Of a DNA stretch of 64,000 nucleotides, positions 10,540 through 20,011 are shown piece after piece. The position numbers and the translations under genes were made by a program. Each line of letters starts with the position of its first letter. The stretch's first letter is position 1. Below the pieces are notes generated by a model. The model did no database searches and had not been told where the DNA came from. It worked only from the letters and a program-made list of their open reading frames with translations. The DNA is taken from positions 1,302,001-1,366,000 of the forward strand of contig OZ251242.1 of assembly GCA_965240325.2 (NCBI GenBank). The letters run 5' to 3'. The stretch is from Rebecca billardiae RCC1528 (lineage: Eukaryota; Haptophyta).

Positions 10540-11565
10540 GCGCGCGGTGGACAAATGGCGGCGGCGGGCGGGTGGGCGGCGGCTGGTCAGGCGACCATCG
10601 CAAGGACTGCACAGCGACCCGTGACGAGCAGCTGCGCTGCGGCCGACTGACCCGTGCCGCCCGCGCGGCGCGGGCGGCACTCATCGATCGGGGGAGCCGC
10701 AGGCGGCGCGCGCGCGGCGCGCGGCGCGCGCGCGGTGGAAGGACAGGCGCGCGCGGTGGACAAATGGCGGCGGCGGGCGGGCGGGCGGTGGCTGGTCAGG
10801 CGACCATCGCAAGGACTGCACAGCGACCCGTGACGAGCAGCTGCGCTGCGGCCGACTGACCCGTGCCGCCCGCGCGGCGCGGGCGGCACTCATCGATCGG
10901 GGGAGCCGCAGGCGGCGCGCGCGCGGCGCGCGGCGCGCGCGCGGTGGAAGGACAGGCGCGCGCGGTGGACAAATGGCGGCGGCGGGCGGGTGGGCGGCGG
11001 CTGGTCAGTCGACCATCGCAAGGACTGCACAGCGACCCGTGACGAGCAGCTGCGCTGCGGCCGACTGACCCGTGCCGCCCGCGCGGCGCGGGCGGCACTC
11101 ATCGATCGGGGGAGCCGCAGGCGGCGCGCGCGCGGCGCGCGCGCGGTGGAAGGACAGGCGCGCGCGGTGGACAAATGGCGGCGGCGGGCGGGTGGGCGGC
11201 GGCTGGTCAGGCGACCATCGCAAGGACTGCACAGCGACCCGTGACGAGCAGCTGCGCTGCGGCCGACTGACCCGTGCCGCCCGCGCGGCGCGGGCGGCAC
11301 TCATCGATCGGGGGAGCCGCAGGCGGCGCGCGCGCGGCGCGCGCGCGGTGGAAGGACAGGCGCGCGCGGTGGACAAATGGCGGCGGCGGGCGGGCGGGCG
11401 GTGGCTGGTCAGGCGACCATCGCAAGGACTGCACAGCGACCCGTGACGAGCAGCTGCGCTGCGGCCGACTGACCCGTGCCGCCCGCGCGGCGCGGGCGGC
11501 ACTCATCGATCGATCGGGGGAGCCGCAGGCGGCGCGCGCGCGGCGCGCGGCGCGCGCCCTGCCTG
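10540..11565. repeat. 209/202-bp tandem satellite, five copies
   Basis: GGACAAATGGCGGCGG starts at 10549, 10758, 10967, 11169 and 11371, giving periods of 209, 209, 202 and 202 bp. The 7-bp difference lies in a CG-alternating run that is one GCGCGGC-like unit shorter in the later copies. The units are otherwise nearly identical. The last copy has an extra ATCG (CATCGATCGATCGG) and merges into the next region. Open frames through it on both strands just repeat the same peptide and are not genes. Confidence 0.9.
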
Positions 11566-11697
11566 CCGCCACACCGCCGATGCCGACGGCGGCGACTCGG
11601 GCTCGCGCACAGCCGCCGCCGCCGGCGCAGGGGCACGTGGTCTCAAATCTGTCAGCCGCCAGCCCTGCGGCCGCGACGGGTCCGAGCTGGGCGACGA

Positions 11698-12159
11698 TGG
11701 AGGCTGCGCGTCGTCTGGTACCCGACCAACGGGAGGCGGTGGATCGACTGGTGGGTCAGCGGGCCCGAGCTCGCGCGCCAAGGTTCGGCGAGCGGGCCGA
11801 TCCAGGAGTACGCCGCGCAGCTCCGCCGGCGCTTCAATGGGGACGTGCCCAAGGTGTTCAGCCTCGGCCGGGCTGCGCCGCTGCCGCCGCCGAGCGCGAC
11901 GCCGATCGCGGTGCCGAGCGCGGCGGCAGCCGCGGGCGCGGGCGCGGATGGGTCGCGCGCGCCGCCGCACGCCGCAGCGCCGCCCCCAGCGCTCAGCGCG
12001 CACAACACGCCCCGTGGGCGCGACTCCGACGGGCCGCACGAGCCGGAGGCCAAGCGGCGCCCGCGTGCTCCGTCGGGCAGCGCGCGGGGCGAGCGCGAGG
12101 GCGACCTGGACGGGAGTCAGTCGGTTGACGGCGACGGGCGACTAGTTCGAAGCGACTAG
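11698..12159 (+). CDS. Possible gene or gene fragment of unknown function
   Basis: A plus-strand frame ending at TAG about 12157-12159 has a more protein-like composition than its neighbours. It holds a Trp/Tyr-rich patch (WYPTNGRRWIDWW), a charged segment (PIQEYAAQLRRRFNGD) and then a Pro/Ala-rich, Lys/Arg-containing tail. No family is recognised. There is no in-frame ATG after the satellite, and the frame merges upstream into satellite sequence, so the start here is simply the first non-repeat codon. It could be the last exon of a gene, a relic, or chance. Confidence 0.3.
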   Translation, partial: WRLRVVWYPTNGRRWIDWWVSGPELARQGSASGPIQEYAAQLRRRFNGDVPKVFSLGRAAPLPPPSATPIAVPSAAAAAGAGADGSRAPPHAAAPPPALSAHNTPRGRDSDGPHEPEAKRRPRAPSGSARGEREGDLDGSQSVDGDGRLVRSD

Positions 12160-12639
12160 TAAACGACAGTCGTATGTATGATATAGTCACGTATCGCAGG
12201 ACGCACCGTCTCACGCCCAGTGCGGAGTCAGGACAGTCTCCGGGTGGCTCAAGACGAGCACGAATCAGAGCCGCGGTACCTACCACTACCAGCGTACCGT
12301 GTACTCAAGTCCCGTAACCGCGTACTTCCCCACGGTGCCGATGGGCGTGTTCGGGTGTGCCAGTCGCGGCCGAACTCGGGCCGGTCGAAATAGGCGGGAG
12401 TCGTCGCGCAGAACCGTCGTCGCGCCTGAGTTCGGACAGAACGGCGGCCCAGACCCCCGACACCTGCCGTGCCGGCTCCGCCCACGCGCCCAGCCCGGGC
12501 AACAGCCGCACTGCCCGGTCACCGTGAAGCGCTGAGAGACACCAGCCAAGTAGCCAACTGACAGGGCGTGTGGCACGCCGCGCAGCGCGGGCCCACTTCG
12601 CGAGCCCAGGGCACAGGGTGCAGAGGCCGCTGCCCGCAC
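12160..12639. other. Intergenic, nothing recognised
   Basis: Mixed-composition sequence after the stop at 12159, with no supported gene or repeat. Confidence 0.4.
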
Positions 12640-13045
12640 GGAGCACCTGCGCGCGGGCCGACGCGCGGCGGACGGGCCGGGGCGTGTCGCCGGCCTCTGG
12701 CGTCGGATGACCACAAGGGGCGGAAGTCGCGCAGGCGTGAGCCATGCGCGCGCGGCATCTGGGGTAGGCACCGGGCGGAAGCGCGTCAGCGCGCCCGTGC
12801 GCCGGCCCCGGAAGCATGTTGGCCGCCCGCCTCGTCGCGCAACACCTGACGGCCGACGCGCGGCGGGGGGCGCGGGCGTGTCGCTGGCCTCTGGCGTCGG
12901 ATGACCACAAGGGGCGGAAGTCGCGCAGGCGTGAGCCATGCGCGCGCGGCATCTGGGGTAGGCATTGGGCGGAAGCGCGTCAGCGCGCCCGTGCGCCGGC
13001 CCCGGAGGCATGTTGGCCGCCCGCCTCGTCGCGCAACACTTGACG
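12640..13045. repeat. 194-bp tandem duplication, two copies
   Basis: CGTCGGATGACCACAAGG occurs at 12701 and again at 12895, a spacing of 194 bp. The flanking blocks also repeat, including GCGTGAGCCATGCGCGCG and GGCCGCCCGCCTCGTCGCGC. The long minus-strand frame through it (12286-13218) reads the same peptide twice and has no family motif. Confidence 0.85.
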
Positions 13046-13094
13046 CGCGGCATGCGCGGCATGAGCGACCCGGCACCGCCTCCCCGCGGCTGTC

Positions 13095-13322
13095 TTATGT
13101 CTCCTGTCTCCTGTCTCATGTCTCCTGTCCCGGGCTCGGGCGGCGGCAGAGGCTGCTCCGCCTCCCCGTCCGGCAGGCGGCAGCCGAAGGACACCGGACA
13201 TCGTCCTCCTTTTTTCATTATTCTTTTCTCCTGTTCCTACTCTTTTCTGTCTTTTCTTTTATTATATTGGCGGTAGTAGTTATTCTTCTTTTCTTTTCTT
13301 TTCTCTACTTTTCTTTTCTTTG
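13095..13322. repeat. CTCCTGT repeats followed by a ~120-bp polypyrimidine tract
   Basis: Short TGTCTCCTGTCTC repeats at about 13095-13135 are followed, after a GC-rich stretch, by a strongly pyrimidine-biased tract at about 13200-13322 (runs of TTTTCTTTTC). The tract is interrupted once by a mixed segment (GGCGGTAGTAG). It is strand-asymmetric and unlike anything else in the window. Confidence 0.7.
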
Positions 13323-13684
13323 TAAATAAGACGCAGCCTGCGTGTCTTACCGGACGCTGAGACAGACCAGCCCTTGTCTCACCGGACTCGGAGACAGGCC
13401 AGCCGGACACAACGGGGGCGGCTCGCGCCGACCAATCAGCGGCCCGGAAATCCGTCTGGGACAGGTGGGTGGCAAATGCACGTGGCTTATGCCTTATGGT
13501 GCCGCGGACTCACGGCGGGGCACTACTGCAAGGCCGCCCATCAGAGCAATATTGCATCAGGAGGAGTACGTAGCGGCGGACGCACGTCGTCGAGCAGATC
13601 GGCGCGCGGCGGCGGCGCCGGCGCCGCCGCACACCTCCGCCTCGGCGCGGCGCCCCGGGCAGTGCGTGGAGCCGTCGCGGTCGC
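13323..13684. other. Spacer; no gene
   Basis: No gene is supported. A CACGTGCATTTGCCACCC-like phrase (inverted, about 13462-13480) resembles one near 7401-7418, and a CCAATCAGC lies at 13432. Confidence 0.35.
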
Positions 13685-14256
13685 TCAGCCCGAGCGGGTG
13701 GAACCGTGGAAGGCGGCGACGGCGGCGCCGCTGTAGCTGAGCCCGCGGCGCGCGAGCGTGCGGTCGAACGTGTGCACCTCGCACGGCGTGCGGCTGCGCA
13801 CCGCCGCCTCGAACGTCCAGTCGTCGTCGCTGCCCACGCTGTACACAAGGCAGGGCGCGCGCAGCCTGTCCACGGCGCACACACATTCTTGGGGCCGTCG
13901 CCGTACGCGAGGTACGGCGGGTCGAGCTGCGGGAAGACGGGGCCGCCGGGGCGCTCCTCCGACTCGCACGCCCACTCGGGCTCGAACAAGTCGAACACCG
14001 ACTGCTTCGCCCCCGCGTGCAGCTCGTGCTCGCCGTGCAGCAGCGACACGCGCCTCTGCCCGGCGCGCCTCCGCCACCTCCTCCGCGTCTGCGCCGTCGC
14101 GGTCGCTCAGCCCGAGCGGGTGGAATTCGGCGACGGCGGCGCCGCTGAAGCTGAGCCCGCGGCGCGCGAGCGTGCGGTCGAACGTGTGCACCTCGCACGG
14201 CGTGCGGCTGCGCACCGCCGCCTCGAACGTCCAGTCGTCGTCGCTGCCCACGGTAC
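13685..14256 (-). pseudogene. Decayed, partly duplicated methyltransferase (Methyltransf_22-like)
   Basis: Minus-strand peptides match the N-terminal half of the METTL24-like Methyltransf_22 family. One frame gives SVFDLFEPEWAC, then GDGPKNVC. Another frame gives CLVYSVGSDDDWTFEAAV and CEVHTFDRTL. The two frames join at about 13875-13890 only across an extra TG in a GTGTGTG run, so the copy is frameshifted. A second partial copy (GSDDDWTFEAAV to HPLGLSDRDG) lies upstream at about 14090-14255. It is fused to the N-terminal part of the other copy. The downstream copy is also broken at about 13710 by an 8-bp TTCCACGG duplication. No SAM-domain C-terminus was found. Sequencing error could explain one shift but not the duplication. 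Confidence 0.65.
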
Positions 14257-15186
14257 AGTCTGTGGCGGGCCGGAGGGGGGTGAGCTACCTAAGGGGTTAA
14301 GCCACTATAACTGTCAGGCAGCCGCCATCGTGCGGCGACGTGCCCACGGCCGACGTGCGCGAATTTGTGCGACGGCGGCAGCGACGAGGTCGCGGTCCCC
14401 GGCCGCTCCGACGCGCTCTTGACTTCCGCGTGGGACGTGCGGAGGTCAAGAACCCATCCTACTCGTCGCCGGTGCCAACCTCGCCGCTAGCGGCGTCGCA
14501 CAAATTTGATGATTGGTACCTTGGGCATGGCCCGCGGCCCGCATGCCAGGTCCGCGCGGCGCTCTGTGGGCAAGCGAGCCAAGGGGCGCAGCGAGTCCGG
14601 TGCGGCTGTCGTACGGGTCGAGCGCGAGCGCCGAGTCGCAGCCGCGCGCGCGCCGCGCCGCTGGCGCCGGGTCGCCCGGGGGAGAAGGCGCAGCTGCAGT
14701 GCTCCTCTGCCATCACGCGATCCGCCGGCAGAAAGACCAGACTTTGCGCCCAGTTTTGACCAAAACGATGGGTTTTTAACTCCGCGCGATCTAGGTAACC
14801 TGACACTTATAGTGGCTCGGCCCCTTATGCACTAAGTAGTCGTACGAGCATCAATTATTATAAGCTGTATGTGCAAGCTGTACCCGCGAATCATGGCGCG
14901 AAGCCGTCGCGGCGCGTTCATGAATCATGACCATCCGGTGTTTCGTATATCATAATGGGCGTAAGCTGATGGAACTCAGCAGGTTGAACCGGCCAGCTGC
15001 TGGAGGCCCGAACTGCTCACGTCCACTCGCGAGCGCCCAGGCGAGCGCAGGGTGGTTATCGTAACGAAACGGTTCGCGGCATCGCTGTGGCCATATTCAC
15101 AGGCTCATAGCGAAGTGGGTACTTCTCGCCACATTTTCGTACTGTGTCCTAGCCACCCGTTCCAGAAAGGCGATTAGTTCGGACAC
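14257..15186. other. Intergenic, no gene recognised
   Basis: No supported gene. The composition drops in GC around 14820-14960. The small ORFs have no motif. Confidence 0.4.
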
Positions 15187-15235
15187 GGTCCGGGAGCTCA
15201 AAAGGTGCAAGTTGCACCTTTTGAGCTCCCGGACC
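15187..15235. repeat. 49-nt near-perfect hairpin, 24-bp arms with a 1-nt centre
   Basis: The left arm 15187-15210 (GGTCCGGGAGCTCAAAAGGT and on to 15210) is exactly inverted at 15212-15235, with a single G at 15211 between them. It lies about 105 bases left of the larger inverted repeat at 15340. Confidence 0.95.
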
Positions 15236-15339
15236 ACAGTGGGAGCACGCGGGGCCGCGGCCGTTGAGAGGGGCGGGGGCGGGCGGGCGACGTCGACGTC
15301 GCGGCGTTCCACGCGCTCTGCTGTCGATGACTTGCTGTT

Positions 15340-16326
15340 GGCGGCGCGCGCCGCGCTGGCGAGGTGGCTCGGGCCCATGCGTGCCTTCGAGCGCCCGGCG
15401 ACCGCGCGCGCATCGGCTTCCTCCGCCTGTGAGTCGCCCGCGGCCGCGACCGCCGCGCCCTTTGAGTGGGTTGACCGCGCCCGAGCCTGCTCGCCGCCGA
15501 GCGCAGGGATGAGTCGAGCGCGGCGCGAGGCGGCGATCGTGATCGGGCGATCGCATGCGCCCATATGCGCCCCATCTGCCACGGCGCGACCGCTTCAGCG
15601 TGCGTATGTCACCCCACTTGTCAGGGATGTCGAGTAGCAGGCGAGCACCGTCGGCCAGTGTGTCCGCCCGCGCCGCGTGCGCACAGGGCCATACGACGCG
15701 GAAACACGTCACAACCGGCATCAGTGCATGGCCATGGCCGTGTACAGCCCCGCGTGGGCCACCAAGGTCATGCCATCCACTGCTCTGCCAGCTCGCAACG
15801 TGCGTCAATGCTGACGACAACTCTGGTCGAGAAGAAGTTGCTTCTTGAGTTCTGTCACAGTGGTGCACACGGCATCAGTGGACGTCCCCATGACTACGGA
15901 TTCGGACCAACCGTGCCCGCCAGCTTGCGTAGCGAAGACATCACGAGACGCCACGGAGCGACATCCGACGCGTAGAGCCCTTCGCGCACGCGGCGCGGGC
16001 GGACACGCTGGCCGACAGAGCTCGCCCGCTCCCCGACATGCCTGACAAGTGGGGTCACATACGCACGCTGAAGCTGTCGCGCCGTGGCGAATAGGGCGCA
16101 GATGGGCGCATGCGATCGCCCGATCGTGATCGCCGCCTCGCGCCGCGCTCAACTCATCCCTGCGCTCGGCCGCGAGCAGACTCGGGCGCAGTCAACCCCC
16201 TCGAAGCGGGCGGCCGCCGCGGACTCGGGCGACTTGCAGGCGGAGGAAGCCGATGCGCGCGCGGTTGCCGGGCGCTCAAAGGCGCGCATGGGTCCGAGCC
16301 ATCCCGCCCGCGCGGCGCGCGCCGCC
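15340..16326. repeat. Large inverted repeat, ~351-bp arms and ~285-bp spacer
   Basis: The arm 15340-15690 is reverse-complementary to 15976-16326 with scattered mismatches and almost no length change. Shared blocks include GCGCGCATCGGCTTCCTCCG, the region around GATCGTGATCGGGCGATCGC, and CACTTGTCAGG. In the arm's coding-like frame, substitutions keep a readable peptide (for example DKWGDIRTLK against DKWGHIRTLK), hinting that the duplicated unit was once coding. The spacer 15691-15975 shows only weak further symmetry. It could be a foldback element or an inverted gene duplication. Confidence 0.85.
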
Positions 16327-16455
16327 CAAGTCACGCATATCTCGGTCCGCACGGCCACGCGCCCACCTGTTCGCCATCCTTCCGCCAGTCCGCCACCAGC
16401 CGGGGCGCCTGGCCGGGCGGAACAACACCCCGTGGAACGGGTGGACCGGGAAGAT

Positions 16456-16952
16456 GTCCACACATACAAAGATTGGACGCTTTGCGCCCGAACGCTCTGC
16501 GGCCAGGGCGACGACTTCCTCAACGGCAAGGACGACGACGACTTCCTCAACGGCAAGGGCGACTACTCCCTCAACTCGGCAAGGCCACTAGGCCGCGCAC
16601 ACCGGCCCGGGCGACCACATCCACTACCTGCACTACGGCATCAACTTGAACAGCCTCGGACGACGATAACGACGCGGGCAACTACATGATGACCAAGGCC
16701 GACGACGACTGCAAAACAGCGGCATCCCCGGGCGCCTACTACCTCAGTGACCGTGTGATCAGCATCGGTTATTCGACGACTCCCTCACCCGCGGCCAACG
16801 CGCTCCGACATCCTCCATTGAACTCCATTCAGTACTTCGACAGACGAATCACTAATCAGGAGAGCTGCGCCCTCGTGCTGACGTGCCTGTGTCTTTAAAT
16901 CATAGAATTAGTATAGTCCACACATACAAAGATTGGACGCTTTGCGCCCGAA
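16456..16952 (+). repeat. 37-bp direct repeat flanking decayed coding-like sequence
   Basis: A 37-bp sequence starting GTCCACACATACAAAG is identical at 16456-16492 and 16916-16952. Between the copies lie short coding-like stretches: GDDFLNGKDDDDFLNGKG from a 33-bp internal repeat at about 16506-16560, and DDDCKTAASPGAYYLSDRV at about 16697-16753. They are in different frames and have no recognised family, so they are probably remnants of one degraded gene. Confidence 0.6.
16841..16912 (+). repeat. Dispersed repeat, also at 51774-51830
   Basis: A segment beginning CAGACGAATC and ending AATCATAGAATTAGT is present here and, with two short internal deletions, at 51774-51830 about 35 kb away in the same orientation. 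It is lower in GC than the surroundings. It may be the end of a dispersed mobile element. Confidence 0.8.
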
Positions 16953-17361
16953 GTAGTTTGTCCTATTTGCAAATACGGTAGAAGACCACGGGAGTGGGCA
17001 TCAGGTTAAGAGGTGTCTTTTGCGTCAGCAGAGTTATCATCAGAGCGCAGCAGCGTATACTAATATAAATAATACTGCTCACGCGCGACTGATGATATAG
17101 ACTGCGCTATGCTGACGCCAATCATCGATCAGACTACAGCAGATGCGAGGCGATGCTATCGAGGTGTGAATGAATATGACGATTCGAATAACGGCGCGGG
17201 CGTGGTTTGGCCCGGGCGTCGGCCCAGAGCCCGGCCGGGCCGGCGGACGAACTCCGGCGAGCGCCCGCGCGACGATGCGTCGTCACTCTGCCATCGGGCC
17301 GGTGTCATCGACATCACGCGTGCCACATTGGCGTCGTGGTCACGTCGTCCGGTCGCGTCTG
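16953..17361. other. Intergenic, nothing recognised
   Basis: AT-richer sequence (16953-17110) and then GC-rich sequence, downstream of the minus-strand EF-hand gene. No feature is supported. Confidence 0.4.
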
Positions 17362-20011
17362 TCAGAGGCGTCTGACTCGTAAGCGGTCCTCGTCGACGGT
17401 GTCCGCGGCCGCCGGCTCCGCAGCGTCGCTGTGTGCGTCCCCAGCCCGCGCGCGCGCAGGGCCGTGCGCGCCGCGCGCACGCTCGTGGCCGTGCGCCGTG
17501 TCCGCGGGCGCGAGCTCAGCCACCGCGGCGGCGGTCTGTGACGCGGCGTGCTGCTCAGAGTCCGGGTCTGATGGCGGCGGGCGTTGCCGTACGCGCGCGC
17601 GCCTGCCTCGCCCGCCCAACCCCCGCCCCACGGCGAAGAGCCTTCGCCAGCCCGTGCGTCGGCGCTTGGCCGGCGCGCCCTCGCCGCCGCCCTCCGCCTC
17701 CCCGCCATCGCTCGACCGGCCGTGCCGCCGCGAGCGGCCGGCGGCGCGCGCCGCGCTGCCGCCCGGCTCATCCGCAGGGAGGGCGTCCGCGCCCGCGCCA
17801 TCCGCCCGCTCAGCGAGCGCTGCGCGCAGGCCCTCCATCCCCGCCGTCGCGTTGTGCGCCTGCTGCCGCCCCATCGCCGCGCGCGCCGCCGCCTCGTCAT
17901 AGCGCAGCCCGACGCTCTCCGCAGCGTTGCGCAGCACGAGAGCGGTCGCGCGCACGGCGCCGGTCGTGTTGAGGTCCACGATGGCCTGCATGGCGAGGGC
18001 GTCGGGGAGGGCGGCCCACCAGCGCGCGGCGTCGCTGCGCGTGCGGAAGACGACGACGCCGGCGAGCGCCTCGCGCAGCGGCACGCACAGCGGCACGTCG
18101 AAGCCGACCAGCGCCTGCGCCACCTGCGCCCGCGGCCGGGGCGGCGCGGGGGCGGCGCGGCCGGGCGGTCGCGCGCGGGCCGAGCGTCGGGCGCGGGCCG
18201 CTCGCGCGCCGCGCGCGCGCCGCCGCGCGTCGCGTGCGCGGGCGCACCTCGTCGGCGGAGACCTCGCCGTCGTCGTTCGCGTCGACCAGCGCGACGAACT
18301 CCTCGTACCGCCGCACCTGCGAGCGCGCGGCGATCGAGGTCCGGTTGAGGCCGACCACCACGGGTGCGAGCGCAATGCCCTGCATTCGGTCCCACATGGA
18401 GCGGGCGCGCGTCGTCGACTTGATCAGCACGACGCGGCTGAGCATGGCGAGGGCGCGCTCGTCCAGCCCGGCCGCCCACTCGCCCACCGTGCTGGTCGCC
18501 GCGGGCGCGGGCCTGCCGCCACCGCCGCCGCCCGCCGCGTCGGCGGCGGCGTCGGCGGGCGGCGGCGCGCCGCGCCGCTGGGCGCCGGATGTCGCGGCGC
18601 CCGTGCCCGCAGCGGCGCCCGCCGCCTGCTCGCCGTCGGCCGGGGCGGCGGCGGCGTCGTCGCGCGGCTGCGCGGCTCTGGCCGGGCGGCGCTCGGCGCC
18701 CGGCAGCGCCGCGCCGCCGTCGCTCATCAGCAGCAGCAGCTCGTCCAGCGTCAGCTCGTCGTTCCCGTCCCGGTCCGCGCGCGCCACCAGCGAGTCGACG
18801 CGCGCCAACACGCCCTTGAGGCGCACGCGCAGCTCCTCGCGTTGCCGGGTCAGGGTCTGGCCCTCGGTGCGGAGGAGGTCGGCGCCGCGCGAGCGCGCGG
18901 AGAAGTCGCGCTCGACCGCGGACGAGAGCGCGTCGCCCACCGTGCTCCGCACCCTCCGCCACCACCGCCTCGGCCGCCGCTCCGCCGGGCCCGCCGCCTC
19001 CTCGTAGCTGTCGCCCGATGCGTCGACCGCGCGCGCGGCGATAAAGCCGTCCGGGCGGCGCGCGGCGCGGGGGCGCCTGGCGGGGGCGTTGGCGCGCGGC
19101 ACGCCGCTCGCGACCTGCCGCTTGGCGAGCAGCGCGCCCACCGACGCCGCGCTGATCGCGAGGTCCTCGCCCGAGCGCGGCGTGCGCAGCAGAGGCGCCG
19201 CCCCCTCGGCCGCCTGCTCGATGCGCGGCCGAGCCGGCCGCGCGCGCGCCCACGGCGGCGGCCACGCCCAGCCGCCGATGCGCGCGCGCGCGCGCGGCGG
19301 CGGCGGGGTTGCGGGCGGGGTCTGCAGCTCGACGCCCTCCGCCTCCGCCTGCAGCTCCGGCACGCTCGCCATCATCTCGAGCTGCTCGATCACGCCGTCC
19401 TCGAACGAAGACGCGAGGTCGAGCGTCGCGTCGGACATCTGCGCGGTCAGCACCTTGCCCGCGCGCAGCACGAGGTTGTTGCGCGAGAAGATCGAGCCGA
19501 ACGGGTCCTCGGTGAGCGTGCGTATCTCCTCGTCCACCATCGACGCGTACCCCTGGCGCAGGATCTTCTGGATCCGCGTGTCCAGGTTCTGCTGCGCCTG
19601 ACGGATCACCGACGTCGCGCCCGGCTTCCAGATCGCCTCGTCCGGCGCGGTGGAGAGGTCGGACTCGATCTGGCGCGTGGCGACCTCCTTCGCGAGGATC
19701 GCGATCAGCCCGACCAGCAGCGGCCGCGGCGACTTCTGCGCGAAGCGCGACGCCACGCGCTCCATCGGGCGCACGACCACCTTGCGGAAGAGCGGCCGGT
19801 TCCACGGCTGGTGGTCGGCCGGGTCGGGCGAGGAGATGAGGCCCGAGCCGCCGGACATGTCGAGCGGGTAGATGCGCGCGGGGGTGGGGTCGGTCAGCTC
19901 GCGCTCCCTGTACCGCGGCGGCCGCGGCTCGCCCACGCCGCCCGCCGCGCGGAGCGGCGCGGCGGCGCTGCGCGCGCGAGGCGCCGGCGCCATCCCCGAA
20001 GAGGCAATCAA
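17362..20011 (-). CDS. EF-hand calcium-binding protein of unknown function
   Basis: Two exons, 20011-18248 and 18123-17362, give 841 aa. The 124-bp intron is GTGCGCC to GCGCAG in phase 0. Two EF-hand loops are readable: ADRDGNDELTLDE near residue 410 and DANDDGEVSADE near 577-588. The second loop ends exactly at the donor, so the intron cuts between its last residue and the exiting helix (VAQALVGFDVP). The N-terminal third holds a conserved-looking helical region (PLLVGLIAILAKEVATRQIE, then SVIRQAQQNLDTRIQKILRQ). A Pro/Arg linker precedes the EF-hands, and a Lys/Arg-rich, Ser/Ala-rich tail follows. No enzyme motif is seen. The start is the first ATG of the frame; ATG 19993 is also possible. 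The organelle location is unknown. Confidence 0.75.

Noticed and set aside
10540-11565. CRISPR-like array
   Set aside because: Units are whole 202-209-bp satellite copies without short repeats and unique spacers, and the genome is eukaryotic.
12286-13218. 310-aa minus-strand ORF
   Set aside because: Reads the 194-bp tandem duplication, giving the same peptide twice, with no domain.
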